Source: Saprospiraceae bacterium (GTDB taxonomy: Bacteria > Bacteroidota > Bacteroidia > Chitinophagales > Saprospiraceae). From it: a stretch of DNA of 64,000 nt. Positions 9,255 to 18,112 of the stretch are shown here, one piece after another. The position numbers and the translations under genes are program-made. Position 1 is the first letter of the stretch, and the number at the start of each line of letters is the position of its first letter. Below the pieces are notes generated by a model. It was not told the DNA's origin. It did not search any database and saw only the letters and a program-made list of their open reading frames with translations. Location of the stretch: NCBI GenBank assembly GCA_016714085.1, contig JADJNW010000004.1, positions 62,001 through 126,000 on the forward strand, written 5' to 3'.

Positions 9255-10005
9255 TTACTTTTTAGCATCAGCTACAATATGCGCTTTGATAGAATCAATC
9301 AAATCAAGATACCCATTCAGCCTATCTACTTGATTAGCAGCGTAGGAATAAACATCCATTACAATATTTTCAAAAAGAGGGTCTGCCATTACCTGCTTGA
9401 TGTCCCATTCAAATTTACTGGCAGGTAAAACTTTAAATTCTGGATAAAATCTAATGGTTTGATAAACACTTAAATGATTCATTTTGTAGGGACTTATTAT
9501 CATTTTCCAATAATCTATTCGATATTGATAGTCCTCCTCCAACTTGTGCAGCTGTGCCTGATAATCTGTAAGGATATTTTTGAGGCTATCATCTTGAATC
9601 AGTTGAAATTTATCAAATTAATAACCTCTGATAATATGGCATTTTCGGTGCAAATGGTGGCACATCTCCCATTTTCAAACCAGAAATAAAAACTATCTAA
9701 AACAATTGGCTCGGGTTTCGGACCTAAATAGCCCGCTAACTTCAGCATTGATGCTGTCTTTCTTACTTCAACTTCTTTAAAGTTTCTAAATATTGTCGAT
9801 TGGCTTCCAATTCATTATAAATCGCTTTAATGGTTTCTTTTTCTTTTTTACGATCTATCCGATCATTATTCAAAGTATTAATTTGCAAAGCAATCAAAAT
9901 ACCAATAACTACCAGCAGGATTTCACCAATAGCATAAACGAGATACTTTCTCAAGCTGCCCGAATCGAGCAGTCGGCGACGGATGTTGCGGAAGAATTGG
10001 AGCAT
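9255..10005 (-). CDS. DUF6090 family membrane-anchored protein, copy A, frameshifted
   Basis: N-terminus MLQFFRNIRRRLLDSGSLRK, then the single transmembrane helix YAIGEILLVVIGILIALQIN and a charged coiled-coil region (DRKKEKETIKAIYNELEANR). After a frame change near 9765 the body continues as MLKLAGYLGPKPEPIVLDSF and, after others near 9620 and 9560, as EEDYQYRIDYWKMIIS to the stop at 9255-9257. About 250 residues. The family has a short basic cytoplasmic leader, one helix and a periplasmic helical domain; its function is not known. Last full gene of a six-gene minus-strand array, 21 bp after copy B. Confidence 0.8.
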
Positions 10006-10026
10006 AGATGGAAGTGTTTTAGATGG

Positions 10027-10756
10027 TTATTGTTTTGTGCGTCTCAATATATCCTCGATGGTTTGTTGTACCGTTTGGCGATTGCTCTGGACAAGCGTAT
10101 TGTCCAACATTGTTTTCCTGCGTTTGATTTGATTTTCAAATTCAAAGGTTTTGGAAAGAAAGATCCATTCTTGGGTCTTTTAGATTATACCCTCGCTCGT
10201 GATTTTGATTCCTTGGAAAATTTTTATCGCGGAAAGGATTGTATATTTGATTTAAATGTTCCATCATTATTTTTCAGTATTCATGTAATCACCAACAAGA
10301 CCTTTCCATTTTACCAATAAAATTTTTTAATTCCTCGTCAGAAATAACCTCAAATGAAGAGGTATTAATTAAAGCGTCAATACTCCCTTCTGAAGGCTCA
10401 AATGTCCACCACAGTCCACTTTTTCCAATATACAGACCTAAGGAATCTAAATTAACCGTCGTCAGGTCAATCGGCATTAGATCAATGAGCTTGTTACAAT
10501 AATCAGCTGTTTCTTGATTATAGGCAGTAATTTGTTGCAACTGTACTTTATTGATTTCAAACTCTTTATGAATTTGGTTGAGAAATTGATTCTCTCTTTG
10601 ACGATCAAGCCTGTCTTTATTCCAGTTATTTACTTGAAGTGCTAATAAAATACCTACCATTACTAAGAATATTTCACCAATGGCGTAAACGAGATACTTT
10701 CTCAAGCTGCCCGAATCGAGCAGGCGGCGGCGGATATTGCGGAAGAAACGGAGCAT
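10027..10756 (-). CDS. DUF6090 family membrane-anchored protein, copy B, frameshifted
   Basis: Begins MLRFFRNIRRRLLDSGSLRK, helix YAIGEIFLVMVGILLALQVN, then coiled coil RENQFLNQIHKEFEINKVQL and a conserved middle GSIDALINTSSFEVISDEEL, which recurs in other copies as the 'TYNEMMSTGKLGVIADPKLR' type motif. After a frame change near 10290 the C-terminus reads FENQIKRRKTMLDNTLVQSN, ending at TAA 10027-10029. About 240 residues. The start ATG is 5 bp downstream of the stop of copy C, so the two are surely one transcript. Confidence 0.8.
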
Positions 10757-10760
10757 GGGT

Positions 10761-11516
10761 TTAGTTTAGTTCCTTGTTAATCAATGATAGGATATTATCA
10801 ATGTGCTCTTTGACAATAGCATAAGCAATTTTTCAAAGACAAAGGTGTCGGCGTACATTAGTAATAATAAATTGCCTGCTTCGAGGATTTGCAAAATATC
10901 TTTATTGGTAGTTGAAAATTTACCCATCTATCTTCTGGAAAGGGTTCACCTGTGCGATTTCCTTCATAGAGCCTCGTTTGTTGATTAATTGCAGCAATTC
11001 ATTCCTGTAACCCAAATACTCCTTTTCAGAACCCTGCATATAGCTTGTTTTTGATTCCCATGTATTGAGATAAAACCTTAATTTCGGGTTAGAAATATTT
11101 ACAAAATTCCCAGAGCTTTTGATCTCCTCTAGCACCGGAGTGCTCGCATTAAAAAAATAGGTGATATAAACGAAAACAGCATTATCGAGTAGTTTATTTA
11201 TCGAATCGCTTGAGATGTCAGGAGTTTCTGTTCCGCATAATGCCATTAGGATTTCCTGGTCCCTAAGAACGCTCTGCCTGTGTTTTTTGACCCTCTCCAA
11301 CTCTTCTAAATTCAACTGGAATTCCGTTTTTAAATTTAAGAGGTATTGTTTTTCTAATTGCTTTGTCTTTACATTTTGATTCCAGTTATTCACTTGAAGG
11401 GCAAGTAAAATACCTATCATTACTAATAATATTTCACCGATGGCGTAAACGAAGTATTTTCTCAAACTGCCCGAATCGAGCAGGCGGCGGCGGATATTGC
11501 GAAAGAAACGAAGCAT
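10761..11516 (-). CDS. DUF6090 family membrane-anchored protein, copy C, one frameshift
   Basis: N-terminus MLRFFRNIRRRLLDSGSLRK, helix YAIGEILLVMIGILLALQVN, coiled-coil stretch LEKQYLLNLKTEFQLNLEEL, then the family motif PVLEEIKSSGNFVNISNPKL. The frame breaks near 10922; the C-terminus resumes as TNKDILQILEAGNLLLLMYA and EHIDNILSLINKELN before TAA at 10761-10763. About 250 residues. Its ATG overlaps the stop of copy D (TAATG), indicating coupled translation. Function unknown. Confidence 0.82.
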
Positions 11517-12577
11517 TATGGTTCTTTTTTGATGAATTCATAAGTGTTTTGTGTCAAATGGAGCACGATATGATAGTTTCCCGCTTCTACTGAAATATCA
11601 GCGCCGTACCACACGGTAGTACCTTTGGGAAAGGTATCACCACCCCAATTCTGATTCCAGCTATTTCGGGTACGGAATTTCACGGTTCCTTGCTTCAGGT
11701 AAGTGTCGATTTCCCAAATACCTTCCTGTGCATTCGTCAGCGTCATTGGAATGGATTGATTATAGCCGGTCTCGAAAGCTGTGCCAAGTATGCCCATATC
11801 GTCAAAGCGCAAGCGCACTTCAGGATAATAAGCTTTTATGGCATTTATGATCGATTGACCATCTGCGATACTATTGTTTAAAGCGGCGGCACTGAGTTCT
11901 TGCTTTACGACTTTTAAAGATTTTAAAGCACTGCGGAACATGGTGGTTTTTACTAAAGCTCGAGCCGTTAAGAGATGCTGGTCACTAAAAAAAGTCGTAT
12001 CTACATTTTTAAAATCCCAAAGTGCTGAATAGGCGAAAGAGGAGGGATAGGCTGGAATGCCTGCTTCTTCCAGTAGTGGAATGATAAAGTTCTTTGCCGC
12101 CCATTGATCTTTACTAAAATCCCAGGATTCATTATTTACATAACTGGTGATCTGTTTAGCTAATTCATTTTGCTTGGTATTATTTGGATTGAATTCTAAA
12201 GCCGAAAGAAGATGCTTAGTCTCGGAGCTATAAATACGCGGTTTTGCATCTAAGTAAAATAGAATATATAACAAGCTATAAGGATTAAACTTATCAGGAT
12301 CAGTCAATATCTGGTCAATCAAATCAATCTGCTGTTGTTGCGTATTTAACACAAAACGTGCTATTTCCGTATCCTCTTTAATAGAGGTGTGTATCTGCTC
12401 CAGGGTCACTCGAAATCGTTGCTCATGCTTGCGCTTTTCATTCCAATTATTAATCTGCAAAGCAATCAAAATACCAATCACTACCAGCAGAATTTCCCCG
12501 ATGGCGTAAAGCAAATAATTTTGCACTTTGCCCGAACCAAGCAGGCGGCGGCGGATATTGCGGAAGAATTTGAGCAT
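11516..12577 (-). CDS. DUF6090 protein fused to a SusE/SusF-like C-terminal domain, copy D
   Basis: Intact, 353 residues, the longest copy. Residues 1-46 are the family leader and helix (MLKFFRNIRRRLLGSGKVQN, YAIGEILLVVIGILIALQIN). Residues 47-250 form the helical body. From about 255 the sequence changes to a beta-rich module: MGILGTAFETGYNQSIPMTL, GIWEIDTYLKQGTVKFRTRN, WNQNWGGDTFPKG, ISVEAGNYHIVLHLTQNTYE. This resembles the repeated starch-binding outer-membrane module of SusE/SusF (the KFR...W..NWGGD and AG.Y.I.L motifs), which normally binds glycans. No other copy in the array has it. It starts one base before the copy E stop ends, so translation is coupled. Confidence 0.85.
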   Translation of the reverse strand: MLKFFRNIRRRLLGSGKVQNYLLYAIGEILLVVIGILIALQINNWNEKRKHEQRFRVTLEQIHTSIKEDTEIARFVLNTQQQQIDLIDQILTDPDKFNPYSLLYILFYLDAKPRIYSSETKHLLSALEFNPNNTKQNELAKQITSYVNNESWDFSKDQWAAKNFIIPLLEEAGIPAYPSSFAYSALWDFKNVDTTFFSDQHLLTARALVKTTMFRSALKSLKVVKQELSAAALNNSIADGQSIINAIKAYYPEVRLRFDDMGILGTAFETGYNQSIPMTLTNAQEGIWEIDTYLKQGTVKFRTRNSWNQNWGGDTFPKGTTVWYGADISVEAGNYHIVLHLTQNTYEFIKKEP

Positions 12578-13297
12578 TTATTGAATTGATTTATTGTCTA
12601 TTAGTTGGATAAGTTTTTCAGCAGAGGAAGTAGCCGTTTCAAGTGCTTCAATCGTTCCATTCAGGTTATTCAAATTCATTTTTAAAGAAGTTAGTAAGGA
12701 GGGATCATTCAAAATTTCTGCATCATCGATTGGGATGGCTACTTTGTCGAAATCCCATTCTTTGAATTTTTCACGTACATAAGGAAGCCAGGCTTCTCTA
12801 AATTCAAAATCATCATCGGCAATTTCAGTTCCTATGTCCACCTGATTTCTGCCATAATATTTTACTAATGAATTTCTCAGCGTTTTATCATCCAGATTGC
12901 TCAATCCTATTTCCTTCAGTAAGTCAAATCCATCTCGAACTAAGTAAATTGTTCGTTTTAACATTACTCTAGACAAATCATGGTAAACTTGATCGGTAAG
13001 TGGCTGCTTTTCCCGAAGTACTTTTATGACCTTTTTTTGTGCTTCTAAATCTTGCTTTCTGATGGCAAGGCATTGTTTCAACGCAGCTGTATCCTGCACC
13101 AAATCTTCTCTTATATCCAATAAGGTGGAATCAATTTTTGCTTTTAATTGCCGATTGCCATTCCAATTATTAATCTGCAAAGCAATCAAAATACCAATAA
13201 CCACCAGCAGAATTTCTCCGATGGCGTAAAGCAAATAATTTTGCACTTTGCCCGAACTGCGCAGGCGGCGGCGGATATTGCGAAAGAAACGGAGCAT
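12578..13297 (-). CDS. DUF6090 family membrane-anchored protein, copy E
   Basis: Intact, 239 residues. Leader MLRFFRNIRRRLRSSGKVQN and helix YAIGEILLVVIGILIALQIN are nearly those of copy D (both read KVQNYLLYAIGE, unlike the SLRKY type of the others). The periplasmic part is helical: KIDSTLLDIREDLVQDTAAL, DGFDLLKEIGLSNLDDKTLR, LNNLNGTIEALETATSSAEK. The stop is directly followed by the ATG of copy D. Upstream lies a palindromic element (13325-13514) that separates it from copy F. Function unknown. Confidence 0.88.
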   Translation of the reverse strand: MLRFFRNIRRRLRSSGKVQNYLLYAIGEILLVVIGILIALQINNWNGNRQLKAKIDSTLLDIREDLVQDTAALKQCLAIRKQDLEAQKKVIKVLREKQPLTDQVYHDLSRVMLKRTIYLVRDGFDLLKEIGLSNLDDKTLRNSLVKYYGRNQVDIGTEIADDDFEFREAWLPYVREKFKEWDFDKVAIPIDDAEILNDPSLLTSLKMNLNNLNGTIEALETATSSAEKLIQLIDNKSIQ

Positions 13298-13324
13298 AAG
13301 GTTTTAGATTTTATTATTTATGAT

Positions 13325-13514
13325 GTCCCAGCGGGACAAATTATTGGTAGAAAATATAATTATTCCCGGATAACCATGCCGTTAGGTATGGTCTATCTCT
13401 ATGATGTGATTTTTTGTGCAAATATTTTCCATTACGAAATTTTATAATCCGTACCTAACGGCACGGTACGTTTTAAAATAATTCACCGCTACCCATAACT
13501 CGTCCCTAAGGGAC
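13325..13514. repeat. 190-bp palindromic element, copy a
   Basis: Bounded by GTCCCAGCGGGAC (13325-13337) and GTCCCTAAGGGAC (13502-13514). Ends are inverted repeats of each other: ATTATTGGTAG on the left and the complement of CTACCCATAACT on the right. Inside are two mutually complementary hairpins, CCATGCCGTTAGGTATGG and CCGTACCTAACGGCACGG. No coding capacity. Copy b (14377-14571) is clearly related; 33571-33765 and 35744-35870 carry the same end motifs. It looks like a MITE or REP-type element. Confidence 0.75.
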
Positions 13515-13517
13515 GCT

Positions 13518-13568
13518 GCTGCCCGACTCAAGCAGGCGGCGGCGGATATTGCGGAAGAATTTGAGCAT
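13518..13568 (-). pseudogene. DUF6090 51-bp 5' fragment joined to element a
   Basis: ATG at 13566-13568 followed by MLKFFRNIRRRLLESGS, exactly 17 codons of a DUF6090 gene, after which the palindromic element begins. Breakpoint is at GGCAGC. The fragment lies inside the 3' end of copy F in another frame. Confidence 0.8.
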
Positions 13569-14352
13569 ATATGGTTTCGTTTTTTAATTTAATTATTTTT
13601 CCTTTCTTTAAATAATGATCTACTTCCGCAATCATTTCTCTTAATTCAAGCAATTGTGCATCAATTGCAGGCAGCACGTCTTTAACTGCCCAATACCAAT
13701 TCGCAGCATCGCTTTCTAATTCTGGTTTTAGGGCTTTTAATTCATAAACAGCCTCCTCTGAAATGTAGAGAGAAAAGACAGGTTTTTGTGTTTCTAAAAA
13801 TTTAGCCATTCCCCGATCGGCGGTCAACGAACGATCAATCGGCATCAAAAATTCATTATTTTGAAATAATAATTCCTTTAAAAGACTCAAGTTAGAATAC
13901 AAGACCAATATTTTATTCCGCAGCTTGGGGTCGGCAATAACACCAAGCTTTCCAGTTGACATCATTTCATTATAGGTTGAATTGTGCTCGACATAAAAAA
14001 GAGCCGCCCACACATGATTGATATAGTTTCGAAGAGCCAAATTAAATTCCTGCTGATTATCATCGGTATTCAGCTCTTTTACGAGAGCATTAATTAATGT
14101 ATCAGCTTTTTCCATGCGTTTTTTTAGTCCGTATAATGATAAGCTATCCGCAGCAAGATCGCTCATAAGTTGGTGTAGAGAATATTTCTCATTAATGCGA
14201 TTTATTCGGTGCTGATTCCAAGTATTGACTTGCAAAGCAATGAGAATACCAATGACCACCAGCAGAATTTCACCGATGGCGTAAACGAAGTACTTTCTCA
14301 AGCTGCCCGAATCGAGCAAGCGGCGGCGGATATTGCGGAAGAATTTGAGCAT
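13528..14352 (-). CDS. DUF6090 family membrane-anchored protein, copy F
   Basis: 274 residues, intact. Leader MLKFFRNIRRRLLDSGSLRK, helix YAIGEILLVVIGILIALQVN, then a helical body with the family motif STYNEMMSTGKLGVIADPKL and RNKILVLYSNLSLLKELLFQ. The last twelve residues (AQILPQYPPPPA) are read out of frame from the start of the next DUF6090 fragment, so the original stop has been lost and the true C-terminus is probably near KLKNE. First full gene of the array in transcription order. Function unknown. Confidence 0.85.
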   Translation of the reverse strand: MLKFFRNIRRRLLDSGSLRKYFVYAIGEILLVVIGILIALQVNTWNQHRINRINEKYSLHQLMSDLAADSLSLYGLKKRMEKADTLINALVKELNTDDNQQEFNLALRNYINHVWAALFYVEHNSTYNEMMSTGKLGVIADPKLRNKILVLYSNLSLLKELLFQNNEFLMPIDRSLTADRGMAKFLETQKPVFSLYISEEAVYELKALKPELESDAANWYWAVKDVLPAIDAQLLELREMIAEVDHYLKKGKIIKLKNETIYAQILPQYPPPPA

Positions 14353-14376
14353 GGGTTTCGGTTTTGTTTTTATACT

Positions 14377-14571
14377 GTCCCGCTAGGGACAAATTATCGG
14401 TAGAAAAATATAATTATACCAGATAACCATGCCATTAGGTATGGCTTATGTCTGGAATGTGATTTTTCGTGTAAATATTTGCCATTGTGGAATTTTATAA
14501 TCCGTACCTAAAGGCACGGGGCTGTGATTGAAAAATATTTTTCTACCCATAACCCGTCCTATATGACCGGG
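14377..14571. repeat. 190-bp palindromic element, copy b
   Basis: Left end GTCCCGCTAGGGAC (14377-14390) followed by AAATTATCGGTAG; right end CTACCCATAACCCGTCC then ATATGACCGGGC (to 14571). Inner hairpin words CCATGCCATTAGGTATGG and CCGTACCTAAAGGCACGG match copy a. Same orientation and same neighbours as copy a: a 51-bp DUF6090 fragment on one side, a full DUF6090 gene about 25 bp away on the other. Confidence 0.75.
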
Positions 14572-14575
14572 CGCT

Positions 14576-14626
14576 GCTGCCCGACTCGAGCAGGCGGCGG
14601 CGGATATTGCGGAAGAATTTGAGCAT
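14576..14626 (-). pseudogene. DUF6090 51-bp 5' fragment joined to element b
   Basis: ATG at 14624-14626 opens the same 17 codons MLKFFRNIRRRLLESGS as the fragment at 13518-13568, again ending at GGCAGC where element b begins. Confidence 0.8.
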
Positions 14627-14738
14627 GAGGTTTTAGTGTTTTTATAAACGAATTTAATAATTAGCACCAATCCATGTCATTTTTCACGATAAGTAATTGA
14701 AAATAAACGATCAAGGATGATAAAGCTTTGGCTTGGAT

Positions 14739-14969
14739 TCCTTTAAAGAGAAAATGGTATCTCAAAGAGTGCAATTGGATTCTTAGAGAGTCTAATTAGG
14801 CTCTCAGAGAATATAATTGGATGCTCGAAGAATCTAACTTGGTTCTTAAAGAGTGAAATTCGATTCTTAAAGAGTCGAAGAGGTATCTCGGAGAATGTAA
14901 TTGGATTCTAGAAGAGTCAAAATTGGTTCTCGGAGAATATAAACCGACTCTTTTAGTATCAAGGAGTAG
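14739..14969. repeat. Tandem array of eleven 21-bp units
   Basis: Eleven consecutive units, each exactly 21 bp, consensus TCTYnnAGAGTnnAATTGGnT. Units differ by up to half their positions but none is longer or shorter. The stretch between the DUF6090 array and mtaB (14627-15020) holds this array and nothing else that I recognise. Unrelated in sequence to the 21-bp array at 2774-3038. Confidence 0.85.
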
Positions 14970-15020
14970 GAATGAACTTCGTTTTCAAATTGGCTGCAAG
15001 CATCAGCAATAAAAAATATT

Positions 15021-16358
15021 CTAAACAATGATGGGCAATTCTATCGCCACATTCCCGGCAGCTGTAAACTCCAACAATTCTGCTTCCGCAATTTCATTCA
15101 ACAAGGCTTCGTCCAGCGGCGCTTCAATTTTGATATAATTATCGGTGAAGCCGGACATTAAGTTTTTGTCAGGATGCTGTTCAAATAATACTGGCCGCGT
15201 CTGACCCAAATGCTGTTCGTAAAAATAGCGGCGCTTTTTCTCGCTTAGAATGGTAAGCATTTGATTGCGGCGGCGGCGTTCTTCCATCGGCACGATGTCA
15301 AGCATTTCAGCGGCAGGCGTGTTCGGGCGCTCGGAATAAGTGAATACGTGCAGGTAAGAAATATCCAATTCGTTGATAAAACGATAGGTTTCTAAAAAAT
15401 CTTCCTCGGTCTCGCCCGGAAAGCCGACGATCACATCCACACCAATGCAGGCATGCGGCATGAGCGATTTGATTTTGGCGACGCGCTCGGCGTAGAGTTC
15501 GCTCTTGTAGCGGCGGCGCATTTGTTGGAGTTGCTTGTTATTGCCCGATTGCAGTGGAATATGAAAATGCGGTGCAAAACGCTCGGATTGCGCTACGAAT
15601 TCAATCACTTCATCCGTACATAAATTCGGCTCGATAGAAGAAATGCGAAAACGACGAATGCCTTCCACTTTATCCAATTCCCGAATGAGGTCAATAAATA
15701 GCGCCTCTTTCTTTGGTTTCGTGCCTTCGATAACTTCTGTTCCATTGCCAAAATCACCAATATTGACGCCCGTCAGCACGATTTCCTTTACGCCCATATC
15801 CGCAATTTTCTGTGCATTGGCTACTACGCTTTCCACCGTATCGCTACGGCTTTTGCCTCTGGCTAATGGAATGGTACAAAACGAGCATTTATAATCACAA
15901 CCGTCCTGTACTTTCAAAAACGAACGTGTGCGATCACCAAATGAAAAGGCGTTCACAAAGTCCTTCACTTCACGAATTTCTCCGGCACGCATCATGCCTT
16001 TGCCCGGTGCTTTCGACAAATCATCAATATAATCGAGGATTCTAAACTTTTCAGCAGCACCCAACACCAAATCAACACCCGGAATTTCTGAAATTTCCTG
16101 CGGTTTTAATTGTGCATAACAACCAACAACGACCACATTTGCATTTGGCGAAAATTTCAAGGCCCGACGCACAATATTGCGGCATTTCTTATCAGCGAAA
16201 TCAGTGACAGAACAAGTGTTGATCACGTAAATATCTGCCCCTTGCTCGAATTCTACTTCCGCATAGCCTGCCTGCTCAAAGAGCCTGCCGATGGCGGAGG
16301 TCTCCGAGTAATTGAGCTTGCAGCCCAAGGTGTGAAATGCTACTGTTTTTGGCGTCAC
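15021..16358 (-). CDS. mtaB: tRNA (N6-threonylcarbamoyladenosine(37)-C2)-methylthiotransferase MtaB
   Basis: Intact, 445 residues. A radical-SAM methylthiotransferase that turns t6A37 of ANN-decoding tRNAs into ms2t6A. The N-terminal UPF0004 domain holds the three auxiliary-cluster cysteines C13 (GCKLN), C49 (NTCSVT) and C80 (GCYAQ). The radical-SAM motif is CDYKCSFC with C154, C158 and C161. GVNIGDFG, PHFHIPLQSGNN and GVDVIVGFPGETEEDF are further family blocks, and the C-terminal part from about residue 380 is the TRAM-like domain. ATG at 16356-16358 is chosen because conservation starts with TVAFHTLGCK. It stands alone, with its own likely promoter upstream. Confidence 0.95.
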   Translation of the reverse strand: MTPKTVAFHTLGCKLNYSETSAIGRLFEQAGYAEVEFEQGADIYVINTCSVTDFADKKCRNIVRRALKFSPNANVVVVGCYAQLKPQEISEIPGVDLVLGAAEKFRILDYIDDLSKAPGKGMMRAGEIREVKDFVNAFSFGDRTRSFLKVQDGCDYKCSFCTIPLARGKSRSDTVESVVANAQKIADMGVKEIVLTGVNIGDFGNGTEVIEGTKPKKEALFIDLIRELDKVEGIRRFRISSIEPNLCTDEVIEFVAQSERFAPHFHIPLQSGNNKQLQQMRRRYKSELYAERVAKIKSLMPHACIGVDVIVGFPGETEEDFLETYRFINELDISYLHVFTYSERPNTPAAEMLDIVPMEERRRRNQMLTILSEKKRRYFYEQHLGQTRPVLFEQHPDKNLMSGFTDNYIKIEAPLDEALLNEIAEAELLEFTAAGNVAIELPIIV

Positions 16359-16400
16359 TTTTTATTTAGTTTCAAGTTGGAAGTTTCAGGTTTGGGAACG

Positions 16401-16434
16401 CAAAGATATGACTTTTGGTTCGATTGACATTCAA
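16401..16434 (-). promoter_or_regulatory. Possible Bacteroidota promoter for mtaB
   Basis: On the minus strand, TATCTTTG (16401-16408) fits the -7 consensus TAnnTTTG and a TTG (16432-16434) lies 23 bp upstream, a little wider than the usual 19. The distance to the mtaB ATG is about 42 bp. Confidence 0.4.
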
Positions 16435-16706
16435 AAGTTTCGGATATTCAAGGTTTTGTACCAATAGAATGGCACACTGAATTATTATGATTTTTTAACC
16501 GCCTAAGACACCTTAGTTCACCTAAGTCTGTAAAGCATTAAGTTCTCAGGTGTTAAAGAAAAAATCCTAAAAAATCTTCAATATCTTAAAAATCAGTGTC
16601 CTATCAGAAAACATCTTTCTAAAAAAATTCTACCTTCCATAAAACTTTTTTAAAACCACAGAATCTTTCAATCAAAGATTTTCACCCAGACTCTTAAAAC
16701 GGATTA
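16435..16706. other. Gene-free stretch between mtaB and the sigma factor gene
   Basis: AT-rich divergent intergenic region. It has a small cluster of CCTAAG/CTTAG words (about 16500-16530) and no clear promoter or frame. Confidence 0.4.
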
Positions 16707-17274
16707 GTGGATAAGCAGACTCTACAATTGATCGAAAAAGCCCGGGACGGCAGCACACGCGCGATGAATCAACTGTTCAATCAGTGGTACAAGCGCGTGT
16801 ATAATATCGCCTGGAAGTATTTTGCGGAAGAAGATGCGCCCTGGAAGTTTGCCAGCAGTCATTTTTGGCGATGCAGCGGCATTTTCATTCGCTGAATGAA
16901 CCTGCAAAGTTTGAAATCTGGCTCTACCGCACAGTGATCAACCAATGCCATCAGGAACATCGGCGGCAGCGGCAACAGCGGGTTTTAAAAGAAGCCTATC
17001 CCGGAAACGTGATTCAAATATCACCGGAGGGCCTGATCAGGCATATCAGCGCGAAGAGGTTACTCGACTGGTTTTGAATGCGTTACAAAAATTGCCGGAA
17101 GACCAAAGAACCTTATTGATTATGAAAGAATATGAAGGATTGAAGTTTAGAGAAATCGCCGAAGTATTGGACATTTCTGAAAACACCGCGAAGTCGCGTC
17201 TGTACTACGGGTTGGAAAATTTAAAGAAAATTTTATTAAGCAATTGCGCCTCAAAAGAAATTTGCCATGGATAA
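16707..17274 (+). CDS. ECF-type sigma-70 factor, frameshifted
   Basis: Starts at GTG 16707 with MDKQTLQLIEKARDGSTRAM and NQLFNQWYKRVYNIAWKYF (region 2), continues in shifted frames as MQRHFHSLNEPAKFEIWLYR and TVINQCHQEHRRQRQQRVLK, and has region 4 as ALQKLPEDQRTLLIMKEYEG and REIAEVLDISENTAKSRLYY. About 188 residues, typical. Frame changes near 16840, 16880 and 17030. It overlaps the next gene by 8 bp, as sigma and anti-sigma genes often do, and so probably directs extracytoplasmic transcription under control of that partner. Confidence 0.88.
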
Positions 17275-18063
17275 AGAATTGATTAAGAGTCGATTGATGG
17301 ACTATCTCTACGACGAACTGAACGAGGCAGACAAAAAAGAGGTAGAACGCTGGCTCAGGAATAATCCTGAAGCCCAAGAGGAATTGAATGCCTTGCAACA
17401 AACGCGTGAGGTATTGTCAAAACTGCCTGATGTAGAGCCTGTTGCACCAATCGTGAAGATTTCATCATCCCATTCGATACGTCGTCGCTGGTTGCCTATG
17501 GCAATCACGGCAGCAGCGGCGGCCATCTTATTATTGCTGATTGCCACTAATGTTAGCATTCAGACACACGAAGGCGGTATGGTCATTGCCTTTGGCAAAG
17601 CGCCAAAACAAGCTGATCAGACGGGAGCGCCTATGAATCCTGAAATAGTCGAAAACGCCATTGCCGCCAATAATCAACTTTTGTTTGAGCAATTGGATTC
17701 TATTCAGTCATTATTGCAAGCACAACTAGTTGCTAATCAGGATGCAATGCAAGCACAATGGACACGGCAGTGGTCGGCGAAGCAAGTGAGTTACGAAAAT
17801 CAGCTTAAAACTATGGCCGGTGCAGAATTTAAGAAAAAATATCCCGAATTGGCAGCGTTCGTTCAGGATATGCAATTGTCACAGCAGCAGGAATTACGCT
17901 ATATGCTGAATCAGCTTTGGAGCAACTGGCAGCAGGTACGGGCAGAAGATTTGAAAGCCATCGAAAACAATTTTGTAATGATCAATCAAAATATGGAACT
18001 CAATCGCCGAGGACGGAAGCTTTATTCAAGAATGCATTCGAGCGCACCGTTACGGGCGAATAA
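17267..18063 (+). CDS. Anti-sigma factor, single transmembrane segment
   Basis: ATG 17267 overlaps the sigma gene. Residues 1-60 are a zinc-less anti-sigma domain (LIKSRLMDYLYDELNEADKK, EVERWLRNNPEAQEELNALQ), residues about 75-95 a transmembrane helix (RRWLPMAITAAAAAILLLLI), and the rest a periplasmic Gln-rich coiled coil (NQLLFEQLDSIQSLLQAQLV). After a frame change near 18005 the natural end is TEALFKNAFERTVTGE with TAA at 18061-18063; without it the frame would run into the next gene. About 265 residues. It should hold the neighbouring sigma factor at the membrane until a signal arrives. Confidence 0.85.
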
Positions 18064-18112
18064 ATTGACAATTATCTGGATTCTAACAATTAACAATTCT
18101 AAATTATTCAAC

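Noticed and set aside
14739..14969. Repeat-containing coding sequence (21 bp = 7 codons)
   Set aside because: All frames on both strands are interrupted or lack a start, and the consensus gives no sensible heptad protein.
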